From DASTFY01 sp963769115 (GTDB lineage: Bacteria > Actinomycetota > Acidimicrobiia > Acidimicrobiales > Ilumatobacteraceae), in NCBI GenBank assembly GCA_963769115.1, contig CAVYKN010000007.1, forward strand, positions 310,001-374,000: a stretch of DNA of 64,000 nucleotides. Direction: 5' to 3'. Below the pieces are notes generated by a model, which ran no database searches, was not told where the DNA came from, and saw nothing but the letters and a program-made list of their open reading frames with translations. Shown here piece by piece: positions 30,157 to 39,403 of the stretch. The position numbers and the translations under genes were made by a program. The first letter of the stretch is position 1, and every line of letters starts with the position of its first letter.

Positions 30157-30905
30157 CGGACCGAGAAGCGAGCGAGGACCTCGCGCCGTTCCGCGCCTAC
30201 CGGGACCACCCGACGCCGGAGGGCCGGAACGCTCTCGTCGGGGACCACCTCGGTCTGGCCCGCAGCCTGGCCCGGCGCTTCATGGGACGCGGCGAGCCGC
30301 TGGACGACCTCGAGCAGGTGGCGTTCGAGGGCCTGGTCAAGGCCGTCGAGCGCTTCGATCCCGACCGTGGGTCGAGCTTCGCGGCCTTCGCCGTCCCCAC
30401 GATCGTCGGCGAGATCAAGCGCCACTTCCGCGACCACACCTGGGCGGCCAAGGTGCCCCGCGCCGCGAAGGAGCTCTCGACGCGGATCACAGCGACGACC
30501 GAGGCGCTGAGCAAGCAGCTGCACCGCGCTCCGACGGTGGCCGAGCTGGCCGAGGCGCTCGGCGTCGGTGAGGACGTCGTGATCGAGGCGCTCGATGCCC
30601 GCGCCGCCTACCGACCTGCGTCCCTGAGCACTCCCATCGACCGGGACGAGGGCCGCACGCTCGGCGACTCGTTGGCCAACGACGAGCGGGGCTTCGTGCG
30701 GGTGGACGCCCGCCTCACGGTGGAGGGGTTGCTGGCGAGCCTCCCCGACCGCGAGCGACGCATCTTGGAGCTGCGCTTCTTCGACGAGCTCAGCCAGGAC
30801 CAGATCGCGGCGCAGGTCGGCATCTCCCAGATGCACGTCTCCCGGCTCCTGCGCCGGATCACGGACCTCCTGGCCGCGGCATCGACGCCCGACACGACGG
30901 GCTGA
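30153..30905 (+). CDS. RNA polymerase sigma factor, SigB/SigF/SigG family
   Basis: A 250-residue group 3 sigma factor. Region 2 contains ARRFMGRGEPLDDLEQVAFE and GLVKAVERFDPDRG, region 2.4 FAVPTIVGEIKRHFRDHTWA, region 3 RAPTVAELAEALGVGEDVV and region 4 ILELRFFDELSQDQIAAQVG followed by ISQMHVSRLLRRI. Group 3 sigmas of this type direct general stress regulons and recognise GTTT/GGGTAT promoters, several of which occur in this window. GTG 30153 overlaps the anti-sigma stop. It converges with the BrkB gene 3 nt downstream. Confidence 0.96.
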   Translation: MTDREASEDLAPFRAYRDHPTPEGRNALVGDHLGLARSLARRFMGRGEPLDDLEQVAFEGLVKAVERFDPDRGSSFAAFAVPTIVGEIKRHFRDHTWAAKVPRAAKELSTRITATTEALSKQLHRAPTVAELAEALGVGEDVVIEALDARAAYRPASLSTPIDRDEGRTLGDSLANDERGFVRVDARLTVEGLLASLPDRERRILELRFFDELSQDQIAAQVGISQMHVSRLLRRITDLLAAASTPDTTG

Positions 30906-30908
30906 GCG

Positions 30909-31871
30909 CTACCCCGTGGTGACTGCGACGGGCGCCGGTTCGGACGCCGCCACCTTGACCGGGTCCTGAGGGATCGAACGCCCCGCCCGAACGGCCTCCA
31001 ACTGCGCGGCCACCGCACCGCCGTAGAGGACCACGACCGCCGAGAACAGGGCCCAGAGCTGCAGCGCCACGATGCCGGCCAGCGGGCCGTACGTGTCGCC
31101 GAACGACGAGCTGAAGTGGAAGAAGGCGCCGAGCGCGAACGTCACCACGAACCACAGCACCACGGCGACGCCGGCTCCGAAGGCCAGCCATGAGCGCGCC
31201 GGCTGCCGGCGGCGGGGACAGGCGCGGAACAGGAGGGTCACGGCGACGGTGATGGCCACCACGGCCAGCGGCCAGCTCACGATCCGCCAGATGTCGTTGA
31301 GTGTGTTGTCGCCTCCCCTCGAGCCGTCGATCTCGTCGCCGAACGCGACGAGTGCGAAGGCCAGCGCCCCGAGCGCACCCGCGGTGAGAGCGAGGCGGAA
31401 GGCGTGCGCGTACTTCTTCACGGTCGGCCGATCCTGCTCGATTCCGTACAGGCGGTTGAGGCCCCGCTCGAGCTGGCCCATCGCGGTCGTCCCGGTGATC
31501 AGCGTGCCGACGAGGCCGACCGTGAGGGCCAGGTAGCGGTGGCTCACTCCGGCGGTCTCGGCCTGGGTCACCGCGTCGGTGAGCGTCTGGCCGGCGGGTC
31601 CGGGAGCGGCCGCTTCGATGGCCCGCACGATGGCATCGCTGATGCGGCCCTGACCGAGTGCGGTGGCGAGGCCTACGAGTGCGATCAGCCCCTGGACGAT
31701 GACCAGGGTGGTGACGAACGCCATCGACCGGGCGTGGCTGAACCCGTCCGAGGCGCGCAGACGCATGAAGGCGTCGCTGAGGAGGCGACGACGGCCGACG
31801 TGCTGCAGCACGATGCGCGCGTCGTCACCGGTCAGCTCGTGGGTCTCGGGGACGAGCGTGGCGGTGCTCAG
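30909..31871 (-). CDS. YihY/BrkB-family membrane protein
   Basis: A ~320-residue integral membrane protein of the YihY (formerly RNase BN) family. Six hydrophobic segments include TLVIVQGLIALVGLATALG, YLALTVGLVGTLITGTTAMG and LVVVAITVAVTLL-like stretches, with the family block GQLERGLNRLYGIEQDRP between. Start is uncertain: a CTG at 31871 would overlap the upstream stop (CTGA), and GTG 31811 is the next option. It is last of three genes (PAP2, diacylglycerol kinase, BrkB) with overlapping ends, likely one operon driven by the promoter at 33613-33639. Confidence 0.82.
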   Translation of the reverse strand: MSTATLVPETHELTGDDARIVLQHVGRRRLLSDAFMRLRASDGFSHARSMAFVTTLVIVQGLIALVGLATALGQGRISDAIVRAIEAAAPGPAGQTLTDAVTQAETAGVSHRYLALTVGLVGTLITGTTAMGQLERGLNRLYGIEQDRPTVKKYAHAFRLALTAGALGALAFALVAFGDEIDGSRGGDNTLNDIWRIVSWPLAVVAITVAVTLLFRACPRRRQPARSWLAFGAGVAVVLWFVVTFALGAFFHFSSSFGDTYGPLAGIVALQLWALFSAVVVLYGGAVAAQLEAVRAGRSIPQDPVKVAASEPAPVAVTTG

Positions 31872-32758
31872 CCCACGACCTCCACCAGAGGAACCCGAAC
31901 GGTGATGGCCGCGGGCTCGATCCGCACCTTCAGCCGCCGGGTCGCGGCCCGGGCCCCGCCGTCGAGCTCGTAGGGGGTCTTGTCCTCGAGCCGCACGTCG
32001 ACCTTGGTGCCGCCGGTCATGGTGACGAGCGGCGACTTGTCCGACCGGCCCACGGCGGCCCGGCCGAGGACCCGGCCCCACTGCAACGGTCCGGCCGCCG
32101 TGATCACGCCGACCTCGAGGCGGCCGTCGTCGGGCTCGGCGTCGTCGAAGGCCTTCACACCACCGGTGATGGTCCCGAGATTGCCGATGAGGACGCAGCT
32201 GGCCTGGCCCTCGAACCACTGCCGGTCGTCCACCGTGACGACGACCTTCTGGCGGCCGCCCCGCGTGGCCCGCAGCCCGGTCCACGCGTACGCCACGCGG
32301 CCGATGCGGTCCTTCAGGTCCCGGTCGGCGTCCGCGATCATCTTGGCGTCGAAGCCCGCGCCGGCCATGACGGCGAACCGTTCACCGTTGATCCGGCCCA
32401 CGTCGAGCGGCCGGTCCGCACCGTGCAGCGCGACGTCGAGCGCGCCTTCGAGGTCGGTGGGGATGCCGAGGTTGGAGGCCAGGAGGTTGGCGGTCCCTGC
32501 CGGCAGGATCCCGAGCGGAGGCGGCTCCTGGGCAGGGAGGGCGTCGATGCATCGCTGGACCGTGCCGTCGCCGCCCCAGGCCAGGATGAGCGCGGCGCCG
32601 TCGTCGATCGCCTGCTTGACCCGCTTCGACGCCTGACGGCTCTTGTCCACCTGGTGCCAGATGACCTCGGCGTCGGTGGCCTCGAGCAGCCGGCGCAACT
32701 CCGGCAGACCGCCGCCGAAGGACTTCTTGGAGTGGGCGATGACCGCGATCGGTTTCAT
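31868..32758 (-). CDS. Diacylglycerol/lipid kinase (YegS/DAGK_cat family)
   Basis: A 296-residue soluble lipid kinase. The ATP-binding signature ALILAWGGDGTVQRCI, the loop GILPAGTANLLASNLGIP and the block VMAGAGFDAKMIADAD are hallmarks of the DAGK catalytic domain; a beta-sandwich C-terminal domain follows. It would phosphorylate diacylglycerol or a related lipid to a phosphatidate. ATG 32758 overlaps the stop of the PAP2 gene (ATGA). Pairing a lipid kinase with a lipid phosphatase in one operon suggests turnover of membrane phosphatidic acid. Confidence 0.92.
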   Translation of the reverse strand: MKPIAVIAHSKKSFGGGLPELRRLLEATDAEVIWHQVDKSRQASKRVKQAIDDGAALILAWGGDGTVQRCIDALPAQEPPPLGILPAGTANLLASNLGIPTDLEGALDVALHGADRPLDVGRINGERFAVMAGAGFDAKMIADADRDLKDRIGRVAYAWTGLRATRGGRQKVVVTVDDRQWFEGQASCVLIGNLGTITGGVKAFDDAEPDDGRLEVGVITAAGPLQWGRVLGRAAVGRSDKSPLVTMTGGTKVDVRLEDKTPYELDGGARAATRRLKVRIEPAAITVRVPLVEVVG

Positions 32759-33603
32759 CGTGTGACCTCCACTGGTGGTGCGGATAGGGCGGCGGCGGCG
32801 TCGGACCCGACGGCGTGGCCGCCGACCCTCGTGCGGGCCCGGTGACGCTCGACGGTGCCGCTGACGACGCGCACCGCCAGCAACGAGACGGCGAGGGCGC
32901 CGATGCCGAGCGCCATGCCGGCGACCACGTCCGTCACGTGGTGCATGCCCCGGTAGGCGCGTGCGAACGCCACGCCGACGGCGAGCACCGCCGCCACGAT
33001 CCATGCCAGGACGGCGACGACACGGTTGCGGACGTTGGCGGTCAGGATGATGGCCAGGCCGACCCACAGGGCGAGGCTGGCCGCGGCGTGGCCGGAGGGG
33101 AAGCTGCCGGTGGACGGCGTCGAGTCCAGACGGGGCACGTCGGGACGGCTGCGGTCGGCGAGTGTGTTGGCGGTGAGGAAGACCGTCACCTCCAGGAGGA
33201 GGGCCCCGGCGAGGAACACCGCCTCTCGCCAGCGGCGGAGGAGCAGCAGCACGAGGCAGCAGACCGCGACGACCGCGATGACCGGGAAGGTGTTGGCGAT
33301 GAAGGTGGCGGCGCTGGTCAGCCCGTCGAGCCAGGCCGTGCGCCGCTCGGCCAGCCAGCGGCTGACGGACGCGTCCCACTCCCCGGCCCGGCCGGAGAGC
33401 ACGATCTCGATCAGCAGCAGCCCGACGACCGTGAAGAAGGCGGACAGCGCCGCCCAACCTGCGATGTACGTCCCGACCACGGGGACAGCGGGAGACGAAT
33501 CCTCGTACCGGGCCGCGACCCGATCGGGGGCGCTCCCTGGTACGGGCTCGAAGTAGGAGGTGCGGTCTCCCCCTGGAACGGCGCCGCCGGTCGGCCGAAG
33601 CAT
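32755..33603 (-). CDS. PAP2-family membrane phosphatase (operon lead gene)
   Basis: A 282-residue membrane phosphatase with five to six TM segments. PAP2 motifs: C1 ANTLADRSRP (the usual first Lys is Asn), C2 GSFPSGHAAAS and C3 ARAYRGMHHVTDVVAG with catalytic His. Substrates are typically phosphatidate, undecaprenyl diphosphate or related lipid phosphates. ATG 33603 lies only 9 nt after a GGGTAA element, so the mRNA is probably leaderless and driven by the stress sigma factor. A second PAP2 gene is divergently transcribed 80 nt away. Confidence 0.9.
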   Translation of the reverse strand: MLRPTGGAVPGGDRTSYFEPVPGSAPDRVAARYEDSSPAVPVVGTYIAGWAALSAFFTVVGLLLIEIVLSGRAGEWDASVSRWLAERRTAWLDGLTSAATFIANTFPVIAVVAVCCLVLLLLRRWREAVFLAGALLLEVTVFLTANTLADRSRPDVPRLDSTPSTGSFPSGHAAASLALWVGLAIILTANVRNRVVAVLAWIVAAVLAVGVAFARAYRGMHHVTDVVAGMALGIGALAVSLLAVRVVSGTVERHRARTRVGGHAVGSDAAAALSAPPVEVTR

Positions 33604-33612
33604 GGACGGCGT

Positions 33613-33639
33613 TTACCCAAACGTCATCTCGGGGCAAAC
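33613..33639 (-). promoter_or_regulatory. Sigma-B-type promoter, leaderless PAP2 operon
   Basis: On the minus strand: GTTTGC (33639-33634), 15-nt spacer, GGGTAA (33618-33613), then 9 nt to ATG 33603. The same N15 + 9 nt geometry is found before topoisomerase IB and hemerythrin. Confidence 0.65.
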
Positions 33640-33682
33640 CCAGCCCGACGCGAGGCCGGAACCGACGAGGGAGGTTGGCGAG

Positions 33683-34648
33683 GTGGCTGTGATCGGAGTC
33701 GTTATCGCCGCCGGAGTGGCGGTAGGTGCCGTGGTGACGCTGCTGGCGAGGAGATGGCCGGTCGTCGAAGCCCCCCGGGTCGCGCCGGCGACCATCGGGG
33801 AAGAGGTCCGCCGACATCCCCACGCCGCACAGGTGTTGGAGGAGAAGGCGGAACCCGCGGCCCTCACGGGTCTGGCCCTCACCATCGCCGCCGCGGTCGT
33901 GGTGTGCGGTGGCCTGGCCGTCGGCGTCCTGCTCTTCATGGTCCGGCGCAACTTGGGGTTCGCGAAGTGGGATCTGTCGGCGGCGCGCTTCGGCGCCGAG
34001 CACGCAACCGAGCTCTCGTCGCGATTCCTGCGCGACGTCTCGATACTGGGAGGCACGGCCGGGCTCCTCGTGATCGTGGGCGTCACGGCCCTCGTCGAAT
34101 ATCGCCGCATCCCGTCGCGCGCCGCTCTCGCCTTCCTGGCTGCCGTGGCCGTCGGTCAGAACCTCCTCGCCAACGGCATCAAGGTCCTCGTGGACCGCGC
34201 CCGCCCGGACCTCAGCCAGCTCACCGGCTTCTCCGGCTCGTCGTTCCCGTCCGGGCACAGCACTGCGGCCGCCGCCGTGCTCGCTGCGGTCGGACTCCTG
34301 GCGAGCCGGCGCCGTCACCCGACGACACGGGCGCTCATCGCCGGCACGGCCGCCGGTCTGGCGGCCGCAGTGGCGACGACCCGCGTGCTCCTCGGCGTGC
34401 ACTGGCTCACGGATGTCATGGCTGGTCTGGCTCTCGGGTGGGCCTGGTTCGCCCTCTGCTCGATCGCCTTCGGCGGCCGGATCATGCGCTTCGGCGCCCC
34501 GGTCATCGTGGCCGAGAGCATGGCTCCGGATACGGCTCTGCCGCCGACCGATGCCACCGGCTCGAACGGCTCGAACCCGGTTCCGTCTCCCGATTCATCG
34601 GTGGACGCGGAACGGGCGGGGCAGGCTTCTCACCTACCCCGCCCGTGA
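33683..34648 (+). CDS. PAP2-family phosphatase with N-terminal membrane segments
   Basis: A 321-residue membrane protein. An N-terminal helix (VIGVVIAAGVAVGAVVTLLA) and a second TM around residue 75 precede the PAP2 domain, which has complete motifs KVLVDRARP, SSFPSGHSTAAA and TRVLLGVHWLTDVMAG. GTG 33683 is chosen because GAGGGAGG (33669-33676) sits at SD distance; an upstream ATG at 33602 lacks one. The last ~40 residues are a Ser/Pro/Asp-rich cytoplasmic tail. It is divergent from the PAP2-DAGK-BrkB operon, so two lipid phosphatases share the intergenic region. Confidence 0.88.
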   Translation: MAVIGVVIAAGVAVGAVVTLLARRWPVVEAPRVAPATIGEEVRRHPHAAQVLEEKAEPAALTGLALTIAAAVVVCGGLAVGVLLFMVRRNLGFAKWDLSAARFGAEHATELSSRFLRDVSILGGTAGLLVIVGVTALVEYRRIPSRAALAFLAAVAVGQNLLANGIKVLVDRARPDLSQLTGFSGSSFPSGHSTAAAAVLAAVGLLASRRRHPTTRALIAGTAAGLAAAVATTRVLLGVHWLTDVMAGLALGWAWFALCSIAFGGRIMRFGAPVIVAESMAPDTALPPTDATGSNGSNPVPSPDSSVDAERAGQASHLPRP

Positions 34649-34679
34649 GCTGGGCCGCCGGCGCGGACGCCGCCTGGGG

Positions 34680-34940
34680 TCACCCGGCGAGCGGCCGGGG
34701 GGTGATGGTGCTCTCGACCTCGAACGAGGCGCCGGTGGCCGGCGTAGAGACACCACTCACCGGGCGGGGGCGTGCATCGGTTCCAACCTCGTCTTCGCGG
34801 GTCGGGCGGCTCGGCCGGATCTGCTCACGCAGGCGGGTGCGCCGCTCGGTCCCACGCTCGGGATCGAAGAGGAACATGAGGCCGGCGCCGACGGCGACGC
34901 CGAACAGCAGACGGGTTCGCTTTGCGAGCTTCTTGACCAT
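34680..34940 (-). CDS. YtxH-like single-TM small protein
   Basis: An 86-residue protein starting MVKKLAKRTRLLFGVAVGAG, with one N-terminal TM ending in GLMFLFDPERGTERRTRLRE. The F-D-P-x-x-G-x-x-R-R motif after a glycine-rich membrane helix is common in small YtxH-type stress proteins of actinobacteria. The C-terminal half is low-complexity, charged and Pro/Thr-rich. ATG 34940 has SD GAAAGG and lies 32 nt downstream of a good sigma-B-type promoter, supporting a stress-induced membrane protein. Confidence 0.7.
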   Translation of the reverse strand: MVKKLAKRTRLLFGVAVGAGLMFLFDPERGTERRTRLREQIRPSRPTREDEVGTDARPRPVSGVSTPATGASFEVESTITPRPLAG

Positions 34941-34972
34941 GGTTGAAACCTTTCCGTAGCGGTCCCGATCGG

Positions 34973-34998
34973 CTACCCGCGCCCCTGGTGGCTCAAAC
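34973..34998 (-). promoter_or_regulatory. Sigma-B-type promoter of the YtxH-like gene
   Basis: On the minus strand: GTTTGA (34998-34993), 14-nt spacer, GGGTAG (34978-34973), 32 nt before ATG 34940. It closely matches the autoregulatory site at 29344. Confidence 0.65.
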
Positions 34999-35115
34999 GA
35001 CGTGGCGTGGTCAGGAGGCCGCTGACCAGGAACTGGGGCGCGTGACCGGGGCGTTCGGATCATCCGAATGGGTGAAGCAACCCGCACTCACTCGGCGGGA
35101 GGCTGCATACGGCCG

Positions 35116-35121
35116 TAGATT
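35116..35121 (+). promoter_or_regulatory. -10-like element of a leaderless start (PP2C gene)
   Basis: TAGATT lies 6 nt before GTG 35128; no SD. Same geometry as at 3325, 16257 and 59107. Confidence 0.4.
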
Positions 35122-35127
35122 CGCTCG

Positions 35128-38100
35128 GTGCTCAGCGATCCGGCGCGCCCGCTCCTGCGGTGGCAGCGGTCGCTGGTGCTCGCGCTCGTGGCGCTGGTGG
35201 CCCTCGCCGCAGTGCTCGTCTCCATCTTCGTCATCCGCGCCCAGGCCGATCGCCGGGCCGACAGCCTGGCCCGTCAGGCCACGGACGTCTCGGCCGCGGT
35301 GGTCCAGGCCCTCAAGTCGGGGCTGAGCGGCGGAGCCGGTCTGGTCGGTGCCGATGGGCCGGTCGCCACCGACGCCTTCGACGCATACGCGCGTGGAGGT
35401 GGTCCACGAGTCGCCGGCGGAGGCCCTGGCGCTCATCACCGTCGTCGATGACGCCGACCGCGCCGAGTTCGAGGAGTCGCTCGGGACCGAGATCCGTGAC
35501 GAGGTGGACGGAGGGCCCGCCGGACGCCGCGATCAGTACTACGTCGTGACCCGGGTGACCCCCATGACCGAGACGAACAAGGTCCTGGTCGGCGTCGACC
35601 TGAGCATGGATCCGGTCCGGTCGGACGCCATCGAACGGGCCCTGGCCAGCGGTGAGACGGTCATCAGTGCGCCCCTGGGCTCGTTGCCGACCGGCCGGCC
35701 CGCCGTCTTCGTGGCCAAGCCCCTGTACCGGCCGGGTGCCGACGGCTCGCCCCGGATGGAGGAGCCCGTCGGCCTCGTGACCACGGGGTACCAGGGGCTC
35801 CGACTGTTGGAGGAGATCACCGCGCAGCTGCCCTCGGGGACCCGGCTGGAGCTCCGCGACGGCGACGCCGTGCTGGCGGTCACCGATCCGCCCCCCGAGT
35901 CGGCCACCGCACGGGATCTGAGCGTGGGGGACCGGGAGTGGACCGTGGCGGTCTCTCCCCGTCACGCGATCGACTACCTCCCTGCGTGGCTGGTGGGACT
36001 CACCGGGGCTGTGGTCCTGGGCGCGCTGGCGCTGGTCCTGCTCAGAGGGGCGCGCTACGAGAGCCGGCTGCGGACCGGCACCGAGGCGATGGGCACCCTC
36101 GCCGACCTGAGCCAGGAGCTGGCCGTGGCCACCGATGTCGATGACCTGGCGAGGGCCGTGAGCAGGCACGTGCCGGCCATCGTGGGGGCGGAGCTCGCCG
36201 GGGTGGCGGTGGTCGAACGGGCGGAGGGTCGCGTGCGCCTGCTCCCGAACTCCAGCCTCCCCGCTGACCTGACGGCGACGTTCGGCGAGATCGACCTCGG
36301 CACCGCCTCACCGGTGGCGGCCGCCGCCCGCGACGGGGAGGTCCTGCTGCTCGGCGATCAGGACGCGATCAAGACCGGCATGCTGCCGCAGGAGGCCGGT
36401 GCCCTCGCGGCGTCCGGCTTCAGCGCGGTCGGTGTGGCACCGCTGACGGTCGAGGGTTCGGTGGCCGCCATCGTGGGGGTGGCGTGGCGCTCCAAGAAGC
36501 CGGTCGACGCCGCACAGGAGACGGGCCTGCGGACGGTGAGTGAGGTCTGCACGCGCACCCTCGAGCGCATCGAGGCGGCGAGGGTGATCGTCGAGCGCGA
36601 GACCGGCCTGGCCACGCTCGCCCGGAAGCTGAGCACCGCGGCGACCCACGACGATGTGACGGGCGTGATGTTCGCCGAGGCCCGCCGGGTGGTGGGCGCC
36701 TTCCACGCCAACGTGGGCATGCTCGAGCCGGGCGGCGGGGCTCTCCTGACCAAGGGATCGATGCTCCCGGAGGACGTCGCTCAGCGCCAGCGCCGTCTCC
36801 CGCTGGACGCCGGCCTCCCGCTGACCGACGCCATCCTGCGCAACGAGACCGTGCTGCTCGAGGACCTCGGCGCGATGCAGGCCCGCTATTCGGACATCGT
36901 CGACGACGCGCGGGCAAGCGGGTTCGCGGCGCTCGCCGCACTCCCGTTGCACGACACCGCAGGGACGCCGATGGGCGTGCTGTCGATGGCCTGGAGTGCG
37001 CCGCTGCGCGTCGATGCCGCGCTGCGCTCGACGCTGCACACCGTCGCCGACATGGCGGCGCAGACGTACGAGCGCGTCGATCTCGCGGATGAGCGAGTCC
37101 GTGAGGGAGACCTCAACCGGCGGCTCGCCGACGTCGGCGAGCGGCTGGCCACCGCGGGATCGACCGAGGAGGTCGTCGCCACGCTGGCGGCTTCCGCGGC
37201 GGACGTCGTGGGGGCGCGGTCGGCGGCCGTCGGTGTCCTCGACACCGGCCGCGGCATCCTGCACATGGTCGACGACGAGCGCCAAGAGGGATGGACCACT
37301 TCCCTGTCGGACCTGCCCCAGGACCCGGCGGCGCGAGCCGTCGACTCGAGGGCAGGTGTGGTCTCCGAGGGGTCTCCTGATGATGCGGCTGACGGAGGGA
37401 CCGTCGTCGCCGAGCCCCTCCTCGACCATCGCCGCCAACCGGTCGGTGCGCTCAGGGTGACGTTCGCCCCTGAAGAGGTCGTGGCGCCGAGAGCGCGCCG
37501 GGCGGTGAGGCGGCTGGCGGAGATGGCGGCGCAGGCACTCGAGCGAGCATCGATCACCGACGCCGAACACCGGCGCACGTCCCTCCTGGCTGCGTACGCC
37601 ACCGAGCTCGAGCGCGGCGCGGGGGGTGGACGAGGTCATTGCCGTCGTGGTCACGGCCGGTGGGCTGCCGGTCGACGCCGACGAGGTTCGCGTGGGCTTG
37701 GTCGACGACGTGCGTGACGTGCTGGTGATCCACCGGGCGGCCGCGGCCAGCATCGAGGCTCCCGAGGAGCGCCTGCTGCGGCCCGGCCTCGACGCCGCGA
37801 CGGACGCCGTGCTCCGCCGCGAGCCGGTGTTGATCGGCAACGGCGACGAGTGGCGGCGTCACTTCCCCGAGCGCGGCGCCGAAGCTGCGGAAGCGGGTCT
37901 GGAGTCGACCGGCGTCATGCCGCTGCGCTGGGCCGACGGCCGGCCGCTCGGCGTGGTGTCCGTGGCGTGGCGGGGTCCGACCAGGTTCGACGACCAGACG
38001 AACGCCACCCTCCACCTCATCGCCCGGCTGGCCGCGCAGGCGCTGCAACGTGCCGCGCTGCGGGACATCGAGCACCAGGTCATCGCCGATCTCCAGGAAC

Positions 38101-38846
38101 GGCTGGTGACCCAGCTGCCCCAGACCCCGGGTCTGTCGGTGGCGGCGCGCTACCGGGCCGCCGGCGCCGGCCTGGACGTCGGCGGCGACTGGTTCGCCGG
38201 CTTCCCGCTGGAGGACGGCCGTCTCGGTCTCATCGTCGGCGACATGACAGGCCACGGCATCAGCGCGGTCGCGGACATGGCCCAGGTCAGGGCCATGACC
38301 TCCGCGCTGCTCCGCGCCGGCCTGTCGCTCGAGGACGTCGCCGACCAGGCCTCGCAGTTCGTGGCCGAGAGCGCCTCCGCCGTCGCCACGGCGATGATCG
38401 CGATCCTCGACCCCGCCGCCGGCAGCCTGAGCTGCATCGTGGCCGGCCAGGTGCCGCCCATGATCGTGCACGCCGACGGCACGACCGAGGTGCTCGACGT
38501 GGTGCGGCGCCCGCTGCTCGGCGTCCCGAGGGTGAAGGCCGGACCGCTCGTCGAGCACCGGGCCTTCCCGCCCGGATCGATGTTCGTCGCGTACACCGAC
38601 GGACTCGTCGAGCGCCGCGGCGAGCTCATCGACGAGGGGATCGCCCGCCTGCGCGGCGTGCTGCGGGAGAAGCGGGCGGCCCCGGAGCTGATGGCCGATC
38701 GCGTCCTGGCCCAGATGGTGGGGACCCAACACGAGGACGACGTCGCCCTCGTCATCGTCCAGGCGGAGGCCCGGCCGGCGGCGATGTCGACCGGCCAATC
38801 CTCGGCGACCGACTGGTCGGGTCTCGTCGTCTCGCCCAACGGCTGA
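35128..38846 (+). CDS. Membrane sensor GAF-PP2C (SpoIIE/RsbP-like) phosphatase, two frameshifts
   Basis: A ~1,240-residue sensor phosphatase. TM1 (LVLALVALVALAAVLVSIFV) and TM2 (WLVGLTGAVVLGALALVLL, about 36000) flank an extracytoplasmic sensor domain. Next come about four GAF-like domains (to about 38050), then a C-terminal SpoIIE-type PP2C domain with GAGLDVGGDWFAGFPLEDGR, IVGDMTGHGISAVADMAQVR, YTDGLVERRGELIDEGIA and HEDDVALVIV. It should dephosphorylate an RsbV-type STAS protein and so activate the sigma factor. Frames change near 35398 (FDAYAR then VEVVHES) and at the GGGGGG run 37621-37626 (removing one G restores the frame). STAS and ATPase genes follow. Confidence 0.88.
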
Positions 38847-38876
38847 CCGGGGCCAGGCGCGTCCCGGGTACACAAA

Positions 38877-38902
38877 GTGTGAAAGCGCTTCCCAGCGGGT
38901 AC
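38877..38902 (+). promoter_or_regulatory. Imperfect sigma-B-type promoter before the second STAS gene
   Basis: GTGTGA (38877-38882), 14-nt spacer, GGGTAC (38897-38902). The -35 differs from GTTT by one base; the leader to GTG 39056 would be about 150 nt. Confidence 0.4.
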
Positions 38903-39055
38903 GGCGAATATCCGATGGCCGGGCTCGCGACGACACTGCACCGGGCGCGCCGCGCATCGTGCGGGCGTGTCGGGCGGAGAGAGTTCGGTCTGGCGCGCCC
39001 GGAACATCGACTTGGCTCTACCCTGGGACAGCCCTTCCGAGGAGGTCGTGGTCCC

Positions 39056-39403
39056 GTGGGTGCAACCTGGTCCATCGTGAGCGTTCCGGAGGGCGTGTGC
39101 CTCCAGGTCCGGGGTGAGATCGATCTCGTCGCCGAAACCCCTCTGGTCGAGCAGGTGGGGGTCCTGGCCGGGTCGGAGGAGATGTCCGCCATCCTCCTCG
39201 ATCTGAGCGCCGTCGACTTCATCGACTCGAGCGGCGTGCGGGCGCTCATCCGCGTTTGGCGGGAGCACGGCGACCGCGTCCGGCTGGTCGCCGCTTCGCA
39301 TCCCGTGCGACGCGTCCTGGAGATCGCCGGGCTCACGGACGGCTTGGGTCTCGACGACGACACGCCGGCTCAGGACATCGCCGAGGGAAGGGCGGCCGGA
39401 TGA
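39056..39403 (+). CDS. STAS-domain anti-anti-sigma factor, second copy
   Basis: A 115-residue RsbV-like protein: LQVRGEIDLVAETPLVEQVG and the phosphorylation-site segment AVDFIDSSGVRALIRVW (Ser ~62) are intact. GTG 39056 follows a GAGGAGG SD. The TGA overlaps the start of the ATPase gene. It sits directly behind the GAF-PP2C phosphatase, which probably dephosphorylates it. It differs from the STAS protein at 29420 in lacking the duplicated N-terminus. Confidence 0.92.
   Translation: MGATWSIVSVPEGVCLQVRGEIDLVAETPLVEQVGVLAGSEEMSAILLDLSAVDFIDSSGVRALIRVWREHGDRVRLVAASHPVRRVLEIAGLTDGLGLDDDTPAQDIAEGRAAG

Noticed and set aside
32815..34959. Plus-strand open frame of 714 codons over the PAP2 genes
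   Set aside because: Antisense or out-of-frame to two PAP2 genes with complete motifs; translation is Gly/Arg/Asp-rich noise.
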